Source: MWDV01 sp002070715 (GTDB lineage: Bacteria > Verrucomicrobiota > Verrucomicrobiia > Limisphaerales > MWDV01). From it: a DNA stretch of 64,000 bases. The translations under genes and the position numbers were made by a program. Position 1 is the first letter of the stretch, and each line of letters begins with the position of its first letter. The DNA lies in NCBI GenBank assembly GCA_035411585.1, contig DAONTI010000020.1:1-64000 (forward strand). Direction: 5' to 3'. Of this stretch, positions 36,082 through 46,200 are shown piece after piece. The notes beneath the pieces were generated by a model, which searched no databases, was not told where the DNA came from, and worked only from the letters and a program-made list of their open reading frames with translations.

Positions 36082-36918
36082 TCAAGACTTGATGTCCCGC
36101 ATTTGAAATATGGTGGCGCCGATTATGAAAACCGTCAGATTCGCCGCCACGAGGACAATCTGGGATTGCAGCACATCCACCCAAGGCACGGGTGAATTGA
36201 ACACGTGCAACCAGCACCGGAAATGGTAGGGCAACAGCCAGACTTCAAACCGGTCAAAAAACGGGATCGCCTCCAACACCAGGTTCACAAACAGATAGGA
36301 TAACGCGAGGATCGTCGCAGCGGCGGGTTTCATGTTGCAGCACGAAAACATGAACGCCAGGCTGAGCATGGTCGTCGCGTTGACCGCCATGAACACGTGG
36401 GCCAACAGATAACGTTGCCAGCCTTCGCCCGCCCCCAAAATGGCGAAGGCATGCCCCGGGGCAAACACGAACATGCCTTTCCACGGAAACCAAATCCGCG
36501 CAAACAGCAGTGCCATGGCCCCGAGGACGAGGACCAACGTCACCGCAAAAATCGCCCCCGCCAGCCATTTGACCAGCAACAACCGAAAGCGCGAAACCGG
36601 GCGGGAAAGGATCATGCGCAACGTGCCATCCTCGGCTTCCTTGGCCACCATGTCGCCGCCCACCAGAGTGGTGTAGAGGGGCATCAGCAACAAAATCTGG
36701 GGCACCAACATGATGACCGCCACCGTCAAGGCGGAGATGAATTCTTCGGCAAGATACCCGTTGCCTTGCAACATCCGCTCCAGATCGCTTTGCCACTTGG
36801 TAAACCGAAAGGCCAGCAACATGGCGTTCTGGGCCAGCAGGAACATGGCAAAACCAATGTAGGTGCGTTTCTTGCCGAACAGCTTCCACAGCTCGTTGCG
36901 CAGATGCAGATAAAACAT
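36082..36918 (-). CDS. ABC-2 type transporter permease
   Basis: 278 residues with six membrane segments. The start is taken as the ATG at 36918 (MFYLHLRNELWKLFGKKRTY), typical of ABC-2 permeases; a TTG at 36978 overlapping the ATPase stop is possible and would add 20 residues. A cytoplasmic GGDMVAKEAEDGTLRMILSRP motif before helix 3 is characteristic of the NatB/Gld type. It pairs with the ATPase gene directly upstream. Substrate unknown. Confidence 0.85.
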   Translation of the reverse strand: MFYLHLRNELWKLFGKKRTYIGFAMFLLAQNAMLLAFRFTKWQSDLERMLQGNGYLAEEFISALTVAVIMLVPQILLLMPLYTTLVGGDMVAKEAEDGTLRMILSRPVSRFRLLLVKWLAGAIFAVTLVLVLGAMALLFARIWFPWKGMFVFAPGHAFAILGAGEGWQRYLLAHVFMAVNATTMLSLAFMFSCCNMKPAAATILALSYLFVNLVLEAIPFFDRFEVWLLPYHFRCWLHVFNSPVPWVDVLQSQIVLVAANLTVFIIGATIFQMRDIKS

Positions 36919-36974
36919 GGTCACAGGCGTTGCGGAGAGCGGGACAAAACGGTGGTCTCCCTTGGCATGGTCAT

Positions 36975-37901
36975 TCAAGCCTCCGGCTCGGAGGCGGCTC
37001 CTTTCTCGCCGCGATAGTCGCTCATCAGCGACAAATAAAAGCTCTCCAAAGAATCGGCTTCGCGGGCGATTTCAAACACGGCGATGTCCGCCGCCACCAA
37101 CCGGCGCACCACCTCGTCAGTTTCCACACCCGGACGCAATGCGATCCGTTCGCCCTCCCGGTGATTGGAAATGCTCCCGGAGCTTTCCAGCACCCGGACC
37201 GCCGCCGCAAAATCACTTACTTGCAGGCGGACCCAATGATTCCGCCGCCGGGTTTCTTCCAGCCGCCCTTGGAAGACACGGCGCCCGTTGTGCAGCACCG
37301 CGATGCGGGTGCAAAGCTGTTCCACTTCGCTCAGCAAATGCGAAGACAGCAGGATGGTCAACCCCAGTTCCCGATGCAGCCGCAGCACGGTTTGCCGGAT
37401 TTCGTGAATGCCTTCCGGGTCCAAGCCCTCCCCGGGTTCGTCCAGAATCAACAACTCCGGGTGGGGCAACAAGGCTTGGGCCAACGCCAAGCGCGCCCGC
37501 ATGCCATGCGAATAGGTCCGGACCGGGGAATGCTCGCGCTGGCTCAACCCCACCCAATCCAACACTTCGCGGATGCGCTGGGGCGAGGTCGGGGCGGTGT
37601 AGGTGCTGAGGATTTCCAGATTCCGCCATCCGCTGAGGTAGTCATAGAAAGCGGGGGATTCAAAAATGGCGCCGACCTTTTGCAACGCTCGCGCCCGATG
37701 CCGGGTGACATCGTGTCCGCACACGCGCACCGCGCCGGCGGTCGGCCAGACCTGGCCCAGCATCATGCCAATGGCGGTGCTTTTCCCGGCGCCGTTGTGG
37801 CCCAGCAGACCAAAGATCTCACCGGACGGCACGGCCAGCGAGAGATCGTTCACCGCCACCCGACGGCCGAACTCTTTGCGGGCGTTGCTGAGTTGAATCA
37901 T
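36975..37901 (-). CDS. ABC transporter ATP-binding protein
   Basis: 308 residues from the ATG at 37901. Walker A is GHNGAGKST (34-42). The signature motif is SHGMRARLALAQAL, with YSHGM replacing LSGGQ as is usual in ABC-2 partners. Walker B is LLILDEPGEGLDP and the switch His is in LLSSHLL. The C-terminal regulatory stretch is about 80 residues. It forms an export unit with the adjacent permease, the CcmA/NatA type. Confidence 0.93.
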   Translation of the reverse strand: MIQLSNARKEFGRRVAVNDLSLAVPSGEIFGLLGHNGAGKSTAIGMMLGQVWPTAGAVRVCGHDVTRHRARALQKVGAIFESPAFYDYLSGWRNLEILSTYTAPTSPQRIREVLDWVGLSQREHSPVRTYSHGMRARLALAQALLPHPELLILDEPGEGLDPEGIHEIRQTVLRLHRELGLTILLSSHLLSEVEQLCTRIAVLHNGRRVFQGRLEETRRRNHWVRLQVSDFAAAVRVLESSGSISNHREGERIALRPGVETDEVVRRLVAADIAVFEIAREADSLESFYLSLMSDYRGEKGAASEPEA

Positions 37902-38150
37902 CAAACCTTTGTTCCTCCGCGCCTTCGAGGTCCCCGCCTAGGCCTCAAAGCCCACGCGGCGGCAAAAGTATTGCCGGGCTGCGCCGTATGGCAATGCTGT
38001 TTCCCGTTCTTTTCGCGCTGAACTCCATCAATCGGGGAGGAACCGACGGGCGGAGACTGCGCCCTGGAGTTTCGCCGGCATCGCCGGATGATTCCCGCAG
38101 GCGGGTCTTGTTGGATGGTGAACCCGTGCGGCAAGCCGGCGCGACACGTT

Positions 38151-38178
38151 TTGACAGATGACGTTCATGGGTTAGGTT
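38151..38178 (+). promoter_or_regulatory. Promoter of the thioredoxin-like gene
   Basis: TTGACA (38151-38156), a 16-bp spacer and TAGGTT (38173-38178). The hexamers are good matches, 23 nt before the ATG at 38202. A 6-bp hairpin (GGTTGG/CCAACC, 38175-38180 with 38184-38189) overlaps the -10. The rest of the 300-bp divergent region (37902-38201) shows nothing else. Confidence 0.5.
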
Positions 38179-38201
38179 GGGGGCCAACCAAACCGAGTAC
38201 C

Positions 38202-38798
38202 ATGAAAAAAACCATCATTCTGCTTGCCCTCCTGGGCGTGACCAGCGCCGCCTTTGCCGCGGCGGAAATTGGCCAGCCGGCCCCGGCCTTCACCGCGACC
38301 GACATCACGGGTGCGACGCATTCCTTGTCCGATTTCAAAGGCAAAATTGTTGTGCTGGAATCTTACAATCCCGACTGTCCGTATGTCGCCAATCATTACG
38401 GGTCGGGCGCCATGCAGGCGCTTCAGGCCGAACTCACCGCCAAAGGTGTGATTTGGCTGATGGTCAATTCCGTCCATGACCAACACCGCAGTTATCGGCC
38501 GCCGGCCAAGGCGCGCCAGGAATGGGCCGATAAAAAAGTAAAAGCCACCGCCTGGCTGGACGATCATTCCGGAGAGATTGCCAAAGCCTACGGCATGCGC
38601 ACCACGCCGCACATGTTTGTCATCGCGGCGGATGGCACCCTCGCCTACCAAGGCGCCATTGACGATCGGGCGGTGACGAAAGGCGATCCCCGGGAAGCCC
38701 GCAATTATATCCGGGAAGCGGTCACTCAACTGCTCGCTGGCGATGCCCCCAAAGTCACCCGCACCAAGCCGTACGGGTGCGGTGTTTACACGCGGTAA
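38202..38798 (+). CDS. Exported thioredoxin-fold / redoxin protein
   Basis: 198 residues from the ATG at 38202, opening a signal peptide (TIILLALLGVTSAAFAAA). A thioredoxin/AhpC-TSA fold is shown by GQPAPAFTATDITGATHSL and IVVLESYNPDCPYVANHY with a single active-site Cys59, followed by YGMRTTPHMFVIAADG with the cis-Pro. The resolving Cys is absent near the active site; a second Cys sits in the C-terminal YGCGVYTR tail. Such proteins are abundant in PVC and Bacteroidota periplasms; the partner is unknown. Confidence 0.88.
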   Translation: MKKTIILLALLGVTSAAFAAAEIGQPAPAFTATDITGATHSLSDFKGKIVVLESYNPDCPYVANHYGSGAMQALQAELTAKGVIWLMVNSVHDQHRSYRPPAKARQEWADKKVKATAWLDDHSGEIAKAYGMRTTPHMFVIAADGTLAYQGAIDDRAVTKGDPREARNYIREAVTQLLAGDAPKVTRTKPYGCGVYTR

Positions 38799-38906
38799 CT
38801 CACCCGTTTCCCCGCCAACCGAGCGCGTCTTGAGTGGTGGCGCCTTCGGGATCGGCCCTTTGAAGTTTCCGTTGGGGGGGCCGGCGGCGGCAGGGATAAA
38901 TCTTTC

Positions 38907-38959
38907 GCGGGAAATGCCTCACGTGTTTCCCGCGTGCATCCGGCGGCCACTCCGGATGC
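38907..38959. terminator. Tandem hairpins between convergent genes
   Basis: Two perfect 8-bp stems: 38907-38914 with 38926-38933 (11-nt loop) and 38936-38943 with 38952-38959 (8-nt loop). They lie between the ends of the thioredoxin-like gene (38798) and metX (38974), so they probably act as a two-way transcription end or as RNA-protecting hairpins. No U-tract is seen. Confidence 0.4.
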
Positions 38960-38973
38960 GCAGAAAGTCCCGC

Positions 38974-40125
38974 TCAATGCTGCAAGGCCTGCTGCAAATA
39001 CGGCGCAAACAGCTTCGGTTCCAACAGAAAGGCGTCGTGCCCTTTGTCCGAGTGAACCGTGATCCAGATGGCGGGCACGCGCGCCCGCTTGAGCAGTTTG
39101 ATCAGTTTCTCCTGTTCGACCGGGGGAAACGAAAGATCGGAGTCAATGCTGAACACCAAAAATTGGTGGGACCGGCAGCGGTCAAAGGCTTCATTCAAAT
39201 TGCTCGCCCCCGCCTCGGCCGCCAGATCGAACCATTGCCAGGCGTCCAGGATGCGCAGGTAGCTGTTGGCGTCGAACCGTTTCACGAATTTAACGCCCTG
39301 ATAAAACATGTAGGATTCCACCGGATGGTTCATTTCGTACCAACCGTGGGGCGGTTTGTGGTTCATCACCTCGCCGCGCGCCCGTTCCCGCAACATCTCC
39401 AGTGACACAAAGGTCTTGTGCGCAATCCGCCGCGCCAGGGCCAGACCGGTGTCCGGCCGCGCTTTGCCGTAATAGGCGCCGCCTTTGAAATGAGGATCCG
39501 CCTCGATCGCGGTCACCTGCTCGAAGTTGATGATGCGGTTGTAGATCGTGGTTTCCGGTCCCGTGCCAATCGGAATCACCGTGCGCACCCGGTCGGGATA
39601 CCGCGTGGCCACCAGCAGACAGAGATACCCGCCGATGGAACCGCCGACGACCGCATGCACCCGATGCACACCCAAGGCATCCAACAACCGCATCTGCGAA
39701 TCCACGATGTCGCTCATGCGCAACACGGGAAAGGACGGCCCCCAGACTTTGCGGGTGCGGGGGTTGATTGAAGCCGGCCCGGTAGAGCCGTAACATCCCC
39801 CCAGATAGTTCACGCAAATCACGCAAAAAATTCGCGTGTCCAACGGCTTGCCGGGGCCGACAAAACCATCCCACCACCCCCGGTGGTTCTCCTCGGTCCA
39901 ACGACCGTCCAGCCCGGGGACATCCGGGTTCAGACCGGCGGCATGTTGACTGCCGGTCATCGCGTGAAAAAGCAGGATGACGTTCGATTTGTCGGAATTC
40001 ATCCGACCGTACATCTCGTACGCGAGGGTGTACCGATCCAGTTCCCCTCCCACCCGAAGGTGCAGGGGATCCTTGCGGTCGTTGAACTCATAAAACCGCG
40101 TCTCAACTTTGCCAATACTACGCAT
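38974..40125 (-). CDS. metX: Homoserine O-acetyltransferase
   Basis: 383 residues from the ATG at 40125. An alpha/beta-hydrolase fold enzyme that activates homoserine for methionine synthesis (acetyl- or succinyl-CoA donor not decidable by eye). The nucleophile is Ser163 in VGGSIGGY (usually GGSMGG). The acid Asp is in FSIDSDLSFPP and the His is in DKGHDAFL. It lies downstream of metY on the same strand with 197 bp between them, in which no riboswitch was recognised. Confidence 0.93.
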   Translation of the reverse strand: MRSIGKVETRFYEFNDRKDPLHLRVGGELDRYTLAYEMYGRMNSDKSNVILLFHAMTGSQHAAGLNPDVPGLDGRWTEENHRGWWDGFVGPGKPLDTRIFCVICVNYLGGCYGSTGPASINPRTRKVWGPSFPVLRMSDIVDSQMRLLDALGVHRVHAVVGGSIGGYLCLLVATRYPDRVRTVIPIGTGPETTIYNRIINFEQVTAIEADPHFKGGAYYGKARPDTGLALARRIAHKTFVSLEMLRERARGEVMNHKPPHGWYEMNHPVESYMFYQGVKFVKRFDANSYLRILDAWQWFDLAAEAGASNLNEAFDRCRSHQFLVFSIDSDLSFPPVEQEKLIKLLKRARVPAIWITVHSDKGHDAFLLEPKLFAPYLQQALQH

Positions 40126-40322
40126 GTTTGCTTGGAAGTCGGAAATACAACCCGCCGCAGTGTAATCATCCCCACCCGAATGCCAAAAAAAATCCGCGTC
40201 CCGTCGCAACGGGGGAATGACCATGCCCGCCCAGCGGACCTCCCGAAGCTCCGGGGTTCTCCGGGCGTGCCGGCCAATTGCCGTCAACCGTTCGGGCGGC
40301 CGCTCATGCGGACCTGCCGCAA

Positions 40323-41609
40323 TCAGACCGAGGCTTTCAACGCCTGATCCAGGTCGGCGAGGATATCGTCAATGTGCTCCAACCCAATGCTTAACCGCAC
40401 CAAGTCGGGCGCGATCCCGCCGGCGCGTTGCTGCGCTTCATTGAGTTGCGAATGGGTTGTCGTCGCCGGGTGAATGGCCAGACTCTTGGCGTCGCCCACG
40501 TTGGCCAGGTGCGAAAACAGCTTGAGCGAATCAATGAACCGGGCGCCGGCTTCCGCGCCGCCCTTGATCCCGAAAACAACCATCGAACCCCCTTTGCCCC
40601 GCAGATATTTCTGGTTGAGCGCGAACATCGGATCGTCCGGCAATCCCGGATAACGCACCCACACGACGCTCGGATGCGACTGCAAATGTTTGGCCACCGC
40701 CAGGGCGTTCTGGCAATGGCGCTCAACCCGCAACGGCAACGTTTCGATCCCCTGCAGGAAGAACCAGGAATTATCCGGCGAAAGGCACGCGCCCAGATTG
40801 CGCAACGGCACCGTGCGCATGCGGAGAATAAACGCCAGCGGCTTGAGCGGTTCGGGCAAATCCAACCCCCAACGCAAGCCGTGATACGAGGTGTCTGGTG
40901 TCGTGTAGAGCGGATGCTTCCCGCCCGCCCAGTTGAACCGTCCGCCATCCACCACGATCCCCCCGATGCCCAAGCCGTGGCCGCCCAGCCATTTCGTCAA
41001 CGCATGCACCACGATGTCCGCTCCGTGCGCGAGCGGCTGGGTGAGATACGGCGTCGAGAACGTGGCATCCACAACGAGCGGGATTCCGTGGGCTTGGGCG
41101 ATTTTTGCCACCGCTTCCAAGTCGGTGATCTCCTGCGCGGGGTTGGAAAGCGTCTCGCAAAACAACGCCCGCGTTTTCGCATCAATGGCTTGGGCAAAAT
41201 TCCGGGGATTATTCGGATCCACCCATTTCACCGTGATGCCCAGCTTGGGCAGGATATCGTTGAATTGCGTGTAAGTTCCCCCGTAGAGATTCCGCGCGCT
41301 GACGATGTTGTCGCCGGCCTCCGCCAGGTTGACGATGCTATTGAAAATGGCCGCCATGCCGGAGGCCGCGGCCAAGCCGCCCAGCTCGGGCGCGCCTTCC
41401 AGCAACGCCACGCGTTTCTCCAACACTTCGGTCGTGGGGTTCTGCAGTCGGGTATAAATGTTGCCCAGTTCGCGCAGCGCAAAAAGATTCGCGGCGTGCG
41501 CGGTGTTTTTGAAAACAAAAGAGGACGTGCGATGGATCGGGACGGCCCGGGATAACGTGACGGGGTCGGGTTGGGTGCCGCCGTGCAAACAGAGAGTCTC
41601 AAGTTTCAT
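40323..41609 (-). CDS. metY: O-acetylhomoserine aminocarboxypropyltransferase
   Basis: 428 residues, PLP-dependent Cys/Met metabolism enzyme. It joins O-acetylhomoserine with sulphide to homocysteine. Features: ETLCLHGGTQPDP at the start, NIYTRLQNPTTEVLEKRVA, PLP Lys in VHALTKWLGGHG, LGGSPLS-type VDATFSTPYL, and GKGGSMVVFGIKGG. Its length (about 430) and LALLEGAPELGG-type segment fit MetY rather than MetB. Together with metX this gives direct sulphhydrylation of homoserine. Confidence 0.93.
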   Translation of the reverse strand: MKLETLCLHGGTQPDPVTLSRAVPIHRTSSFVFKNTAHAANLFALRELGNIYTRLQNPTTEVLEKRVALLEGAPELGGLAAASGMAAIFNSIVNLAEAGDNIVSARNLYGGTYTQFNDILPKLGITVKWVDPNNPRNFAQAIDAKTRALFCETLSNPAQEITDLEAVAKIAQAHGIPLVVDATFSTPYLTQPLAHGADIVVHALTKWLGGHGLGIGGIVVDGGRFNWAGGKHPLYTTPDTSYHGLRWGLDLPEPLKPLAFILRMRTVPLRNLGACLSPDNSWFFLQGIETLPLRVERHCQNALAVAKHLQSHPSVVWVRYPGLPDDPMFALNQKYLRGKGGSMVVFGIKGGAEAGARFIDSLKLFSHLANVGDAKSLAIHPATTTHSQLNEAQQRAGGIAPDLVRLSIGLEHIDDILADLDQALKASV

Positions 41610-41618
41610 AGTAGCGGA

Positions 41619-41647
41619 AGTTTAGTCGCGTCGGGCCCGGGTTGCAA
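41619..41647 (-). promoter_or_regulatory. Candidate metY promoter, near-leaderless
   Basis: On the minus strand, TTGCAA (41642-41647), an exact 17-bp spacer and TAAACT (41619-41624), then 9 nt to the ATG (41609). A transcript would start within about 3 nt of the start codon. Confidence 0.5.
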
Positions 41648-41724
41648 TGGAATCTCCGCCGAAGCTCTTGGGCATGTCGCCGCCCGGCCGCCGGAGTCTC
41701 CCGCCCTGACCGCGCTGCGGAACA

Positions 41725-42861
41725 TCAAATGCGGGCTGGTTTTTTCCTGGTTTTGACCGGTAACGGGCTCCGGCCCAATAGAATCGAGGCGACGGTGTTC
41801 ACCAGAAACAAGCCCACCGCCACCGCGTTCCCCGCCGCGCCCCAAGTTCGCCAAGTGGCCGCCCCCATCAAATCCCCCAGCAAACGTGCCACCAAAGAGG
41901 CGTGTAGCACGACCAACGGCGCGTAAGCGGTCCAACGATATTGCACTGATAAACCCAGCACTGCGGGAAAAATCACCGGCGCATGACCGAAGATCATGGA
42001 AAAGACAAAGCCGAGAAAAAATGAGTGTAACGTGGCGTCATAAACGACACCGCTGCTTTGCGGCCATTTCAAAACGGTCAACAGCGCCGTCAACGTCAGC
42101 CATCCGTGGCCGCTCAACAGGCAAATGGCCATGAACCGCGGCAGGCCGGGATGTCGGATGGTCCGCCACGCCAGATCGAAACGCAGCAACCACGCGGCAA
42201 TGCCAAACAACGCCCCGCCGGTCAGCAACGCCCCGGCGCGCGGCGCCATCCAACCCGTGGTCAACCCCGCGCCCAACAGCGCCAGCGCGGTCGTCAACCA
42301 GGGTTTTGACCACGGAGACGGCTTTTGAAAACGCGTTAATTCGATGCGTTCACCCACAATGACCAGCAGCAGAAACGTCAGCCACCACAGCACCACCTGC
42401 GGCAGGGACTGTCCCCAGGCCCAAAGGGCGTTGCCGATCCCCCACGCCACCGCGCCGCAACCCATGACGGTATTGGCTAAATTCGGCTGGATTTGCACAA
42501 TCCGCGCGGAGACCACCACGAACAACACGCTGCCCGCGGTTAACAGCCAACGGGGCCACGGCGCGAGCACGCCCGCCGCGATGGCCGCCGTGCTGACGCC
42601 CGCCAGCAGCGGCACGAGATAGGTCCAGAGCGACCGCAACCCCACCGCGCGTTCCAAGCTGATAACCGTGCCGAGAAACCCACAGACCATCAACGGCCCG
42701 TGAAAACTGATCCAGTTGGCGTGCTGCACCGGCAAAGGCAGCGAGATGGGGACGCGCAGCAGTCCGCCCCAAACGCCGGTGACCAGACAACTCAAGCCGA
42801 GCAACAATAACCCGACCCGTCCGAGGCGGTGATGCAATCGCAGTGGACTTAAGGCATTCAT
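41725..42861 (-). CDS. NnrS-like polytopic membrane protein
   Basis: 378 residues from the ATG at 42861 with about 12 hydrophobic segments. Conserved-looking His are in QHANWISFHGPLMVCG, LSGHGWL, LHSFFLGFVFSMIFGHAP and VLHASLVARLLGD, the pattern of haem- and copper-binding NnrS proteins linked to NO resistance. The family name is tentative. It lies alone between metY and a divergent CotH gene. An inverted-repeat site lies just upstream. Confidence 0.65.
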   Translation of the reverse strand: MNALSPLRLHHRLGRVGLLLLGLSCLVTGVWGGLLRVPISLPLPVQHANWISFHGPLMVCGFLGTVISLERAVGLRSLWTYLVPLLAGVSTAAIAAGVLAPWPRWLLTAGSVLFVVVSARIVQIQPNLANTVMGCGAVAWGIGNALWAWGQSLPQVVLWWLTFLLLVIVGERIELTRFQKPSPWSKPWLTTALALLGAGLTTGWMAPRAGALLTGGALFGIAAWLLRFDLAWRTIRHPGLPRFMAICLLSGHGWLTLTALLTVLKWPQSSGVVYDATLHSFFLGFVFSMIFGHAPVIFPAVLGLSVQYRWTAYAPLVVLHASLVARLLGDLMGAATWRTWGAAGNAVAVGLFLVNTVASILLGRSPLPVKTRKKPARI

Positions 42862-43214
42862 GATGGCAGTCCTTCGCCAAGACCGCAGTTGACGCCTGCA
42901 AATATGGCGGGAACGACAGAAATGTCCCGCGAATTTCTGGAAAAGAACGGCACCCTTCACACGCCGGTCCGAAACACCATGAATCCCCAGCCGTGAGCGC
43001 GATCCCCGCCGGACCGCCAATCGTAATGAGCAAAGACCAAAAAACTGCGGTTGCATGAACGCTCCGGAGGAACCGTTTGGTCCGGCGACGACTACCGACC
43101 GAATTGACTGAGACGCGCTGCTTACGACCGCCAGCCGGGACGGCGGACACACGCGCACCACCGGAGAATCCAATGGCGGTTTACACCGGCTTGGATTATC
43201 TTGGGCGCGCAAAT
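42862..43214. other. Divergent intergenic region with overlapping inverted repeats
   Basis: 353 bp, no gene. At 42907-42939 two palindromes overlap: GCGGGA/TCCCGC (42907-42912 with 42925-42930) and CAGAAAT/ATTTCTG (42917-42923 with 42933-42939). They start 46 bp upstream of the NnrS-like ATG, where an operator could sit. Confidence 0.5.
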
Positions 43215-46200
43215 ATGAAAAAGTTGCCCCGCGCAGGTGCCGCCGACATCCGGCACGCCAACCGTCAGAGAAAACCCGAACCTACCGCCTCCTGGTGGTT
43301 ACTGGGATTTGTGCTGATGAGCCTGACGGCTTCCAGCCGCGCCGAGATTCGCCTCAACGAGTTCGTTGCCAGTAACGAAACTGGCTTGCGCACCGCGGCG
43401 GGTGTGGCGGCGGATTGGATCGAACTCTACAACGCGGGCACGAACGCCGTGGATCTGAGCGGCTGGTATCTCACCGATCGCGCCCAGTCGCCGACCAAGT
43501 GGAGTTTTCCCGAGGGCGTCATCCTCCCGGCGGGCGAATATCTCGTGATCTTCGCCGACAGCTCCCCCGTGGCCTTCACGAACAATGAGTTGCACGCCAA
43601 CTTCAGTCTCTCGAAGGACGGCGAATACCTGGGCTTGATCCAGCCCGACGGCGTCACGGTGGAGGACGAATACGCGCCCGCGTTCCCGCCGCAATACCAG
43701 GATATTTCCTATGGCCGCGCCGCGCGTGAATACGAACGGGTCGGCGCGACCACCCCGGTGCGCTACCGCGTGCCCAATGCGACGGGGAACGCCCCTTGGA
43801 AATCCGGCCGCGGTGGGTTGGGGTTCACCGGCACCAATGCCACCTTTACCGTGCGCTACTACGAGATGAAATCCAGCATGACGGACGTGGATGTCGCCGA
43901 AAGGCGCATTGGCAACAGTCGCTATTGGAAAACGGACCGTCCCTATCCCCTCATTGAATCCCACGCGACGATTAATTTTCACGCCAATGGTTCAGCCGGT
44001 TATTTTGGCGACGACAAACCTTTCCCCGGCCATGCCTACATTGGCGAGGATCGGGATAATTTTGTGGTCGCCGCCGACGGCGTCATTCATATTCCCGAAG
44101 CGGGCGCCTGGACCTTCGCTGTGGGCAGCGATGATGGTTTCCGGCTGCGCCTCACCGGGCACGGGGTGAATTTTGTCGGTGAATTTCCCAACCCGCGCGG
44201 GTTCGGCACCACCTTCTCGACTTTCAACTTTCCAGTGGCGGGCGATTATGCCCTGTCGCTCGTGTTCTACGAAAACGGCGGCTCCGCCTCACTAGAATTA
44301 TCCGCCGCGCCCGGCATCCATACGGAATTCTCTTCCGCGGCGTTCCGGCTGGTGGGAGACGCCGAGGGCGGCCTGCGTCACGCGGGGGCCATCGGCGCGT
44401 ATATCACCACCGACGTGGGCGACGACATGCGGGGGTTCAATGCCCGGCTCGACGCGGAATGGATTTTTTCGTTGAACGCGCCCTGGCCGGAGGACCATAC
44501 GGCCTTGCTGTTGGTGCGTTGCGCGGACGGGTTTTCCGCCTCGCTCAACGGGACGCCGTTGGCCGAACTGAATCTGCCGCCAACACTGCGGTGGAACAGC
44601 GCCGCCACCGCCACGCGCACGACGGAGGAAGCGCTGCAACCGCTTGTGTTTGCGGTGCCCCCCTCAGCTTTTGTCATCGGCACCAACGTCCTCGCCATCG
44701 TGGCCCTGAACAACACCTGGCTGGATCCCGAGTTTCTCATTCAACCCCGGCTCATCGAATTCACGTCGCCCAATGAACCGGGGTTTTTCGCAACCCCCAC
44801 CCCCGGAAGTGCGAATCAAACCCCGCTCAACGCCCCTACCCCCATCGTTGCCGCCAGTGAACCGCGCGGATTCAAAACCGCGCCTTTCAGTGTCACCCTT
44901 ACTTCCGCCGTGCCGAATGTGGAAATCCGCTATACCCTGGACGGCCGCGTTCCCCAGGCGAATTCCCCGCTCTACACCGGGCCTTTGCCGATCAACGCCA
45001 CCACGACTCTCCGGGCTGCGGTGGTGGATCCGGAGAGTGTGCAGCAGAACGTGACCACCGTCACCTGGCTCTTCCTGGAGGATGTGCTCCGGCAAGGCGA
45101 CACTCCACCGCCCGGCTGGCCCGGCAATCGCGCCGTGAACAATCATGCCATGGAATATGGCATGCGACAGGCCATCGTGAACAGTGATGGCGCGCGCCTG
45201 CGGCAGGGCATGACCAACCGCATCCCGTCGCTTTCCATCGTCACCGATCTGGCTCATCTGTTCAACGCCCAGACCGGCATCTACGTGAACCCGGGCAACG
45301 ACGGCCGCGCCTGGGAACGCCCGGTCTCGGTGGAGTTGATTGACCCTGTCCACGGCAGCACGAACGAATTCCAGATCAACGCCGGGCTGCGCATCCGCGG
45401 CGCTTACAGCCGCAGCAGCAATAACCCCAAACACTCCTTCCGCCTTTTCTTCCGGTCCGACTACGGCTCGGGTCGGCTGCGCTTCCCGCTTTTCGGAGAG
45501 GAAGGCGCAGATTCGTTCGACAAAGTGGATTTGCGCTGCTCCCAGAATTTTTCGTGGGCTTTTGAAAACAGCGATCGTGAAACCTTCGTGCGCGAAACTT
45601 TTTCCCGCGATGTCCAGCGTGACATGGGCATGCCCTACACGCGCAGCCGCTATTACCACCTTTACCTCAATGGCCAATACTGGGGGCTTTACCAAACCCA
45701 GGAGCGCGGGGACGCCGACTTTGCCAAAACTTACCTGGGCGGCAGCGCCGAGGATTGGGACTGCATCAAGACGAGTCACCCGGGCTATGTGACCACGGCG
45801 AGCGACGGAAATTTCGACGCCTTTTACGCGTTCCATCAACTGGCGGTGAGCCAAGGCTTTACGGGGCCTTACACCGCCAATTATCCGCGCGTCAAAGGCC
45901 TGAATCCCGACGGCACCCCCAATCCGGCTTACCCGATGTATTTGGACGAGGACAACCTCATCGTTTGCATGTTGTCCGCCTACTACTCCGGCGACCCCGA
46001 TTCACCCGTGTCCATCTGGGGCGGTTTCCCGAACAACATGTATGCCCTGTTCAACCGGGTCACCCCCTCGGGCTTCAAATGGCTGCGCCATGACGCGGAA
46101 CACTCGCTCGGTGCGAATACCGGTTTCGGGGTCACCGCAGATACCACCACGGCGGGCGCCAATTTTAATGAACGCAACAAATTCAACCCCGCCACCCTGC

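Noticed and set aside
40126..40322. A SAM riboswitch in front of metX, or in the metY leader
   Set aside because: Searched by eye for SAM-I, SAM-II or SAH consensus elements; none recognised, and the metY promoter leaves almost no leader.
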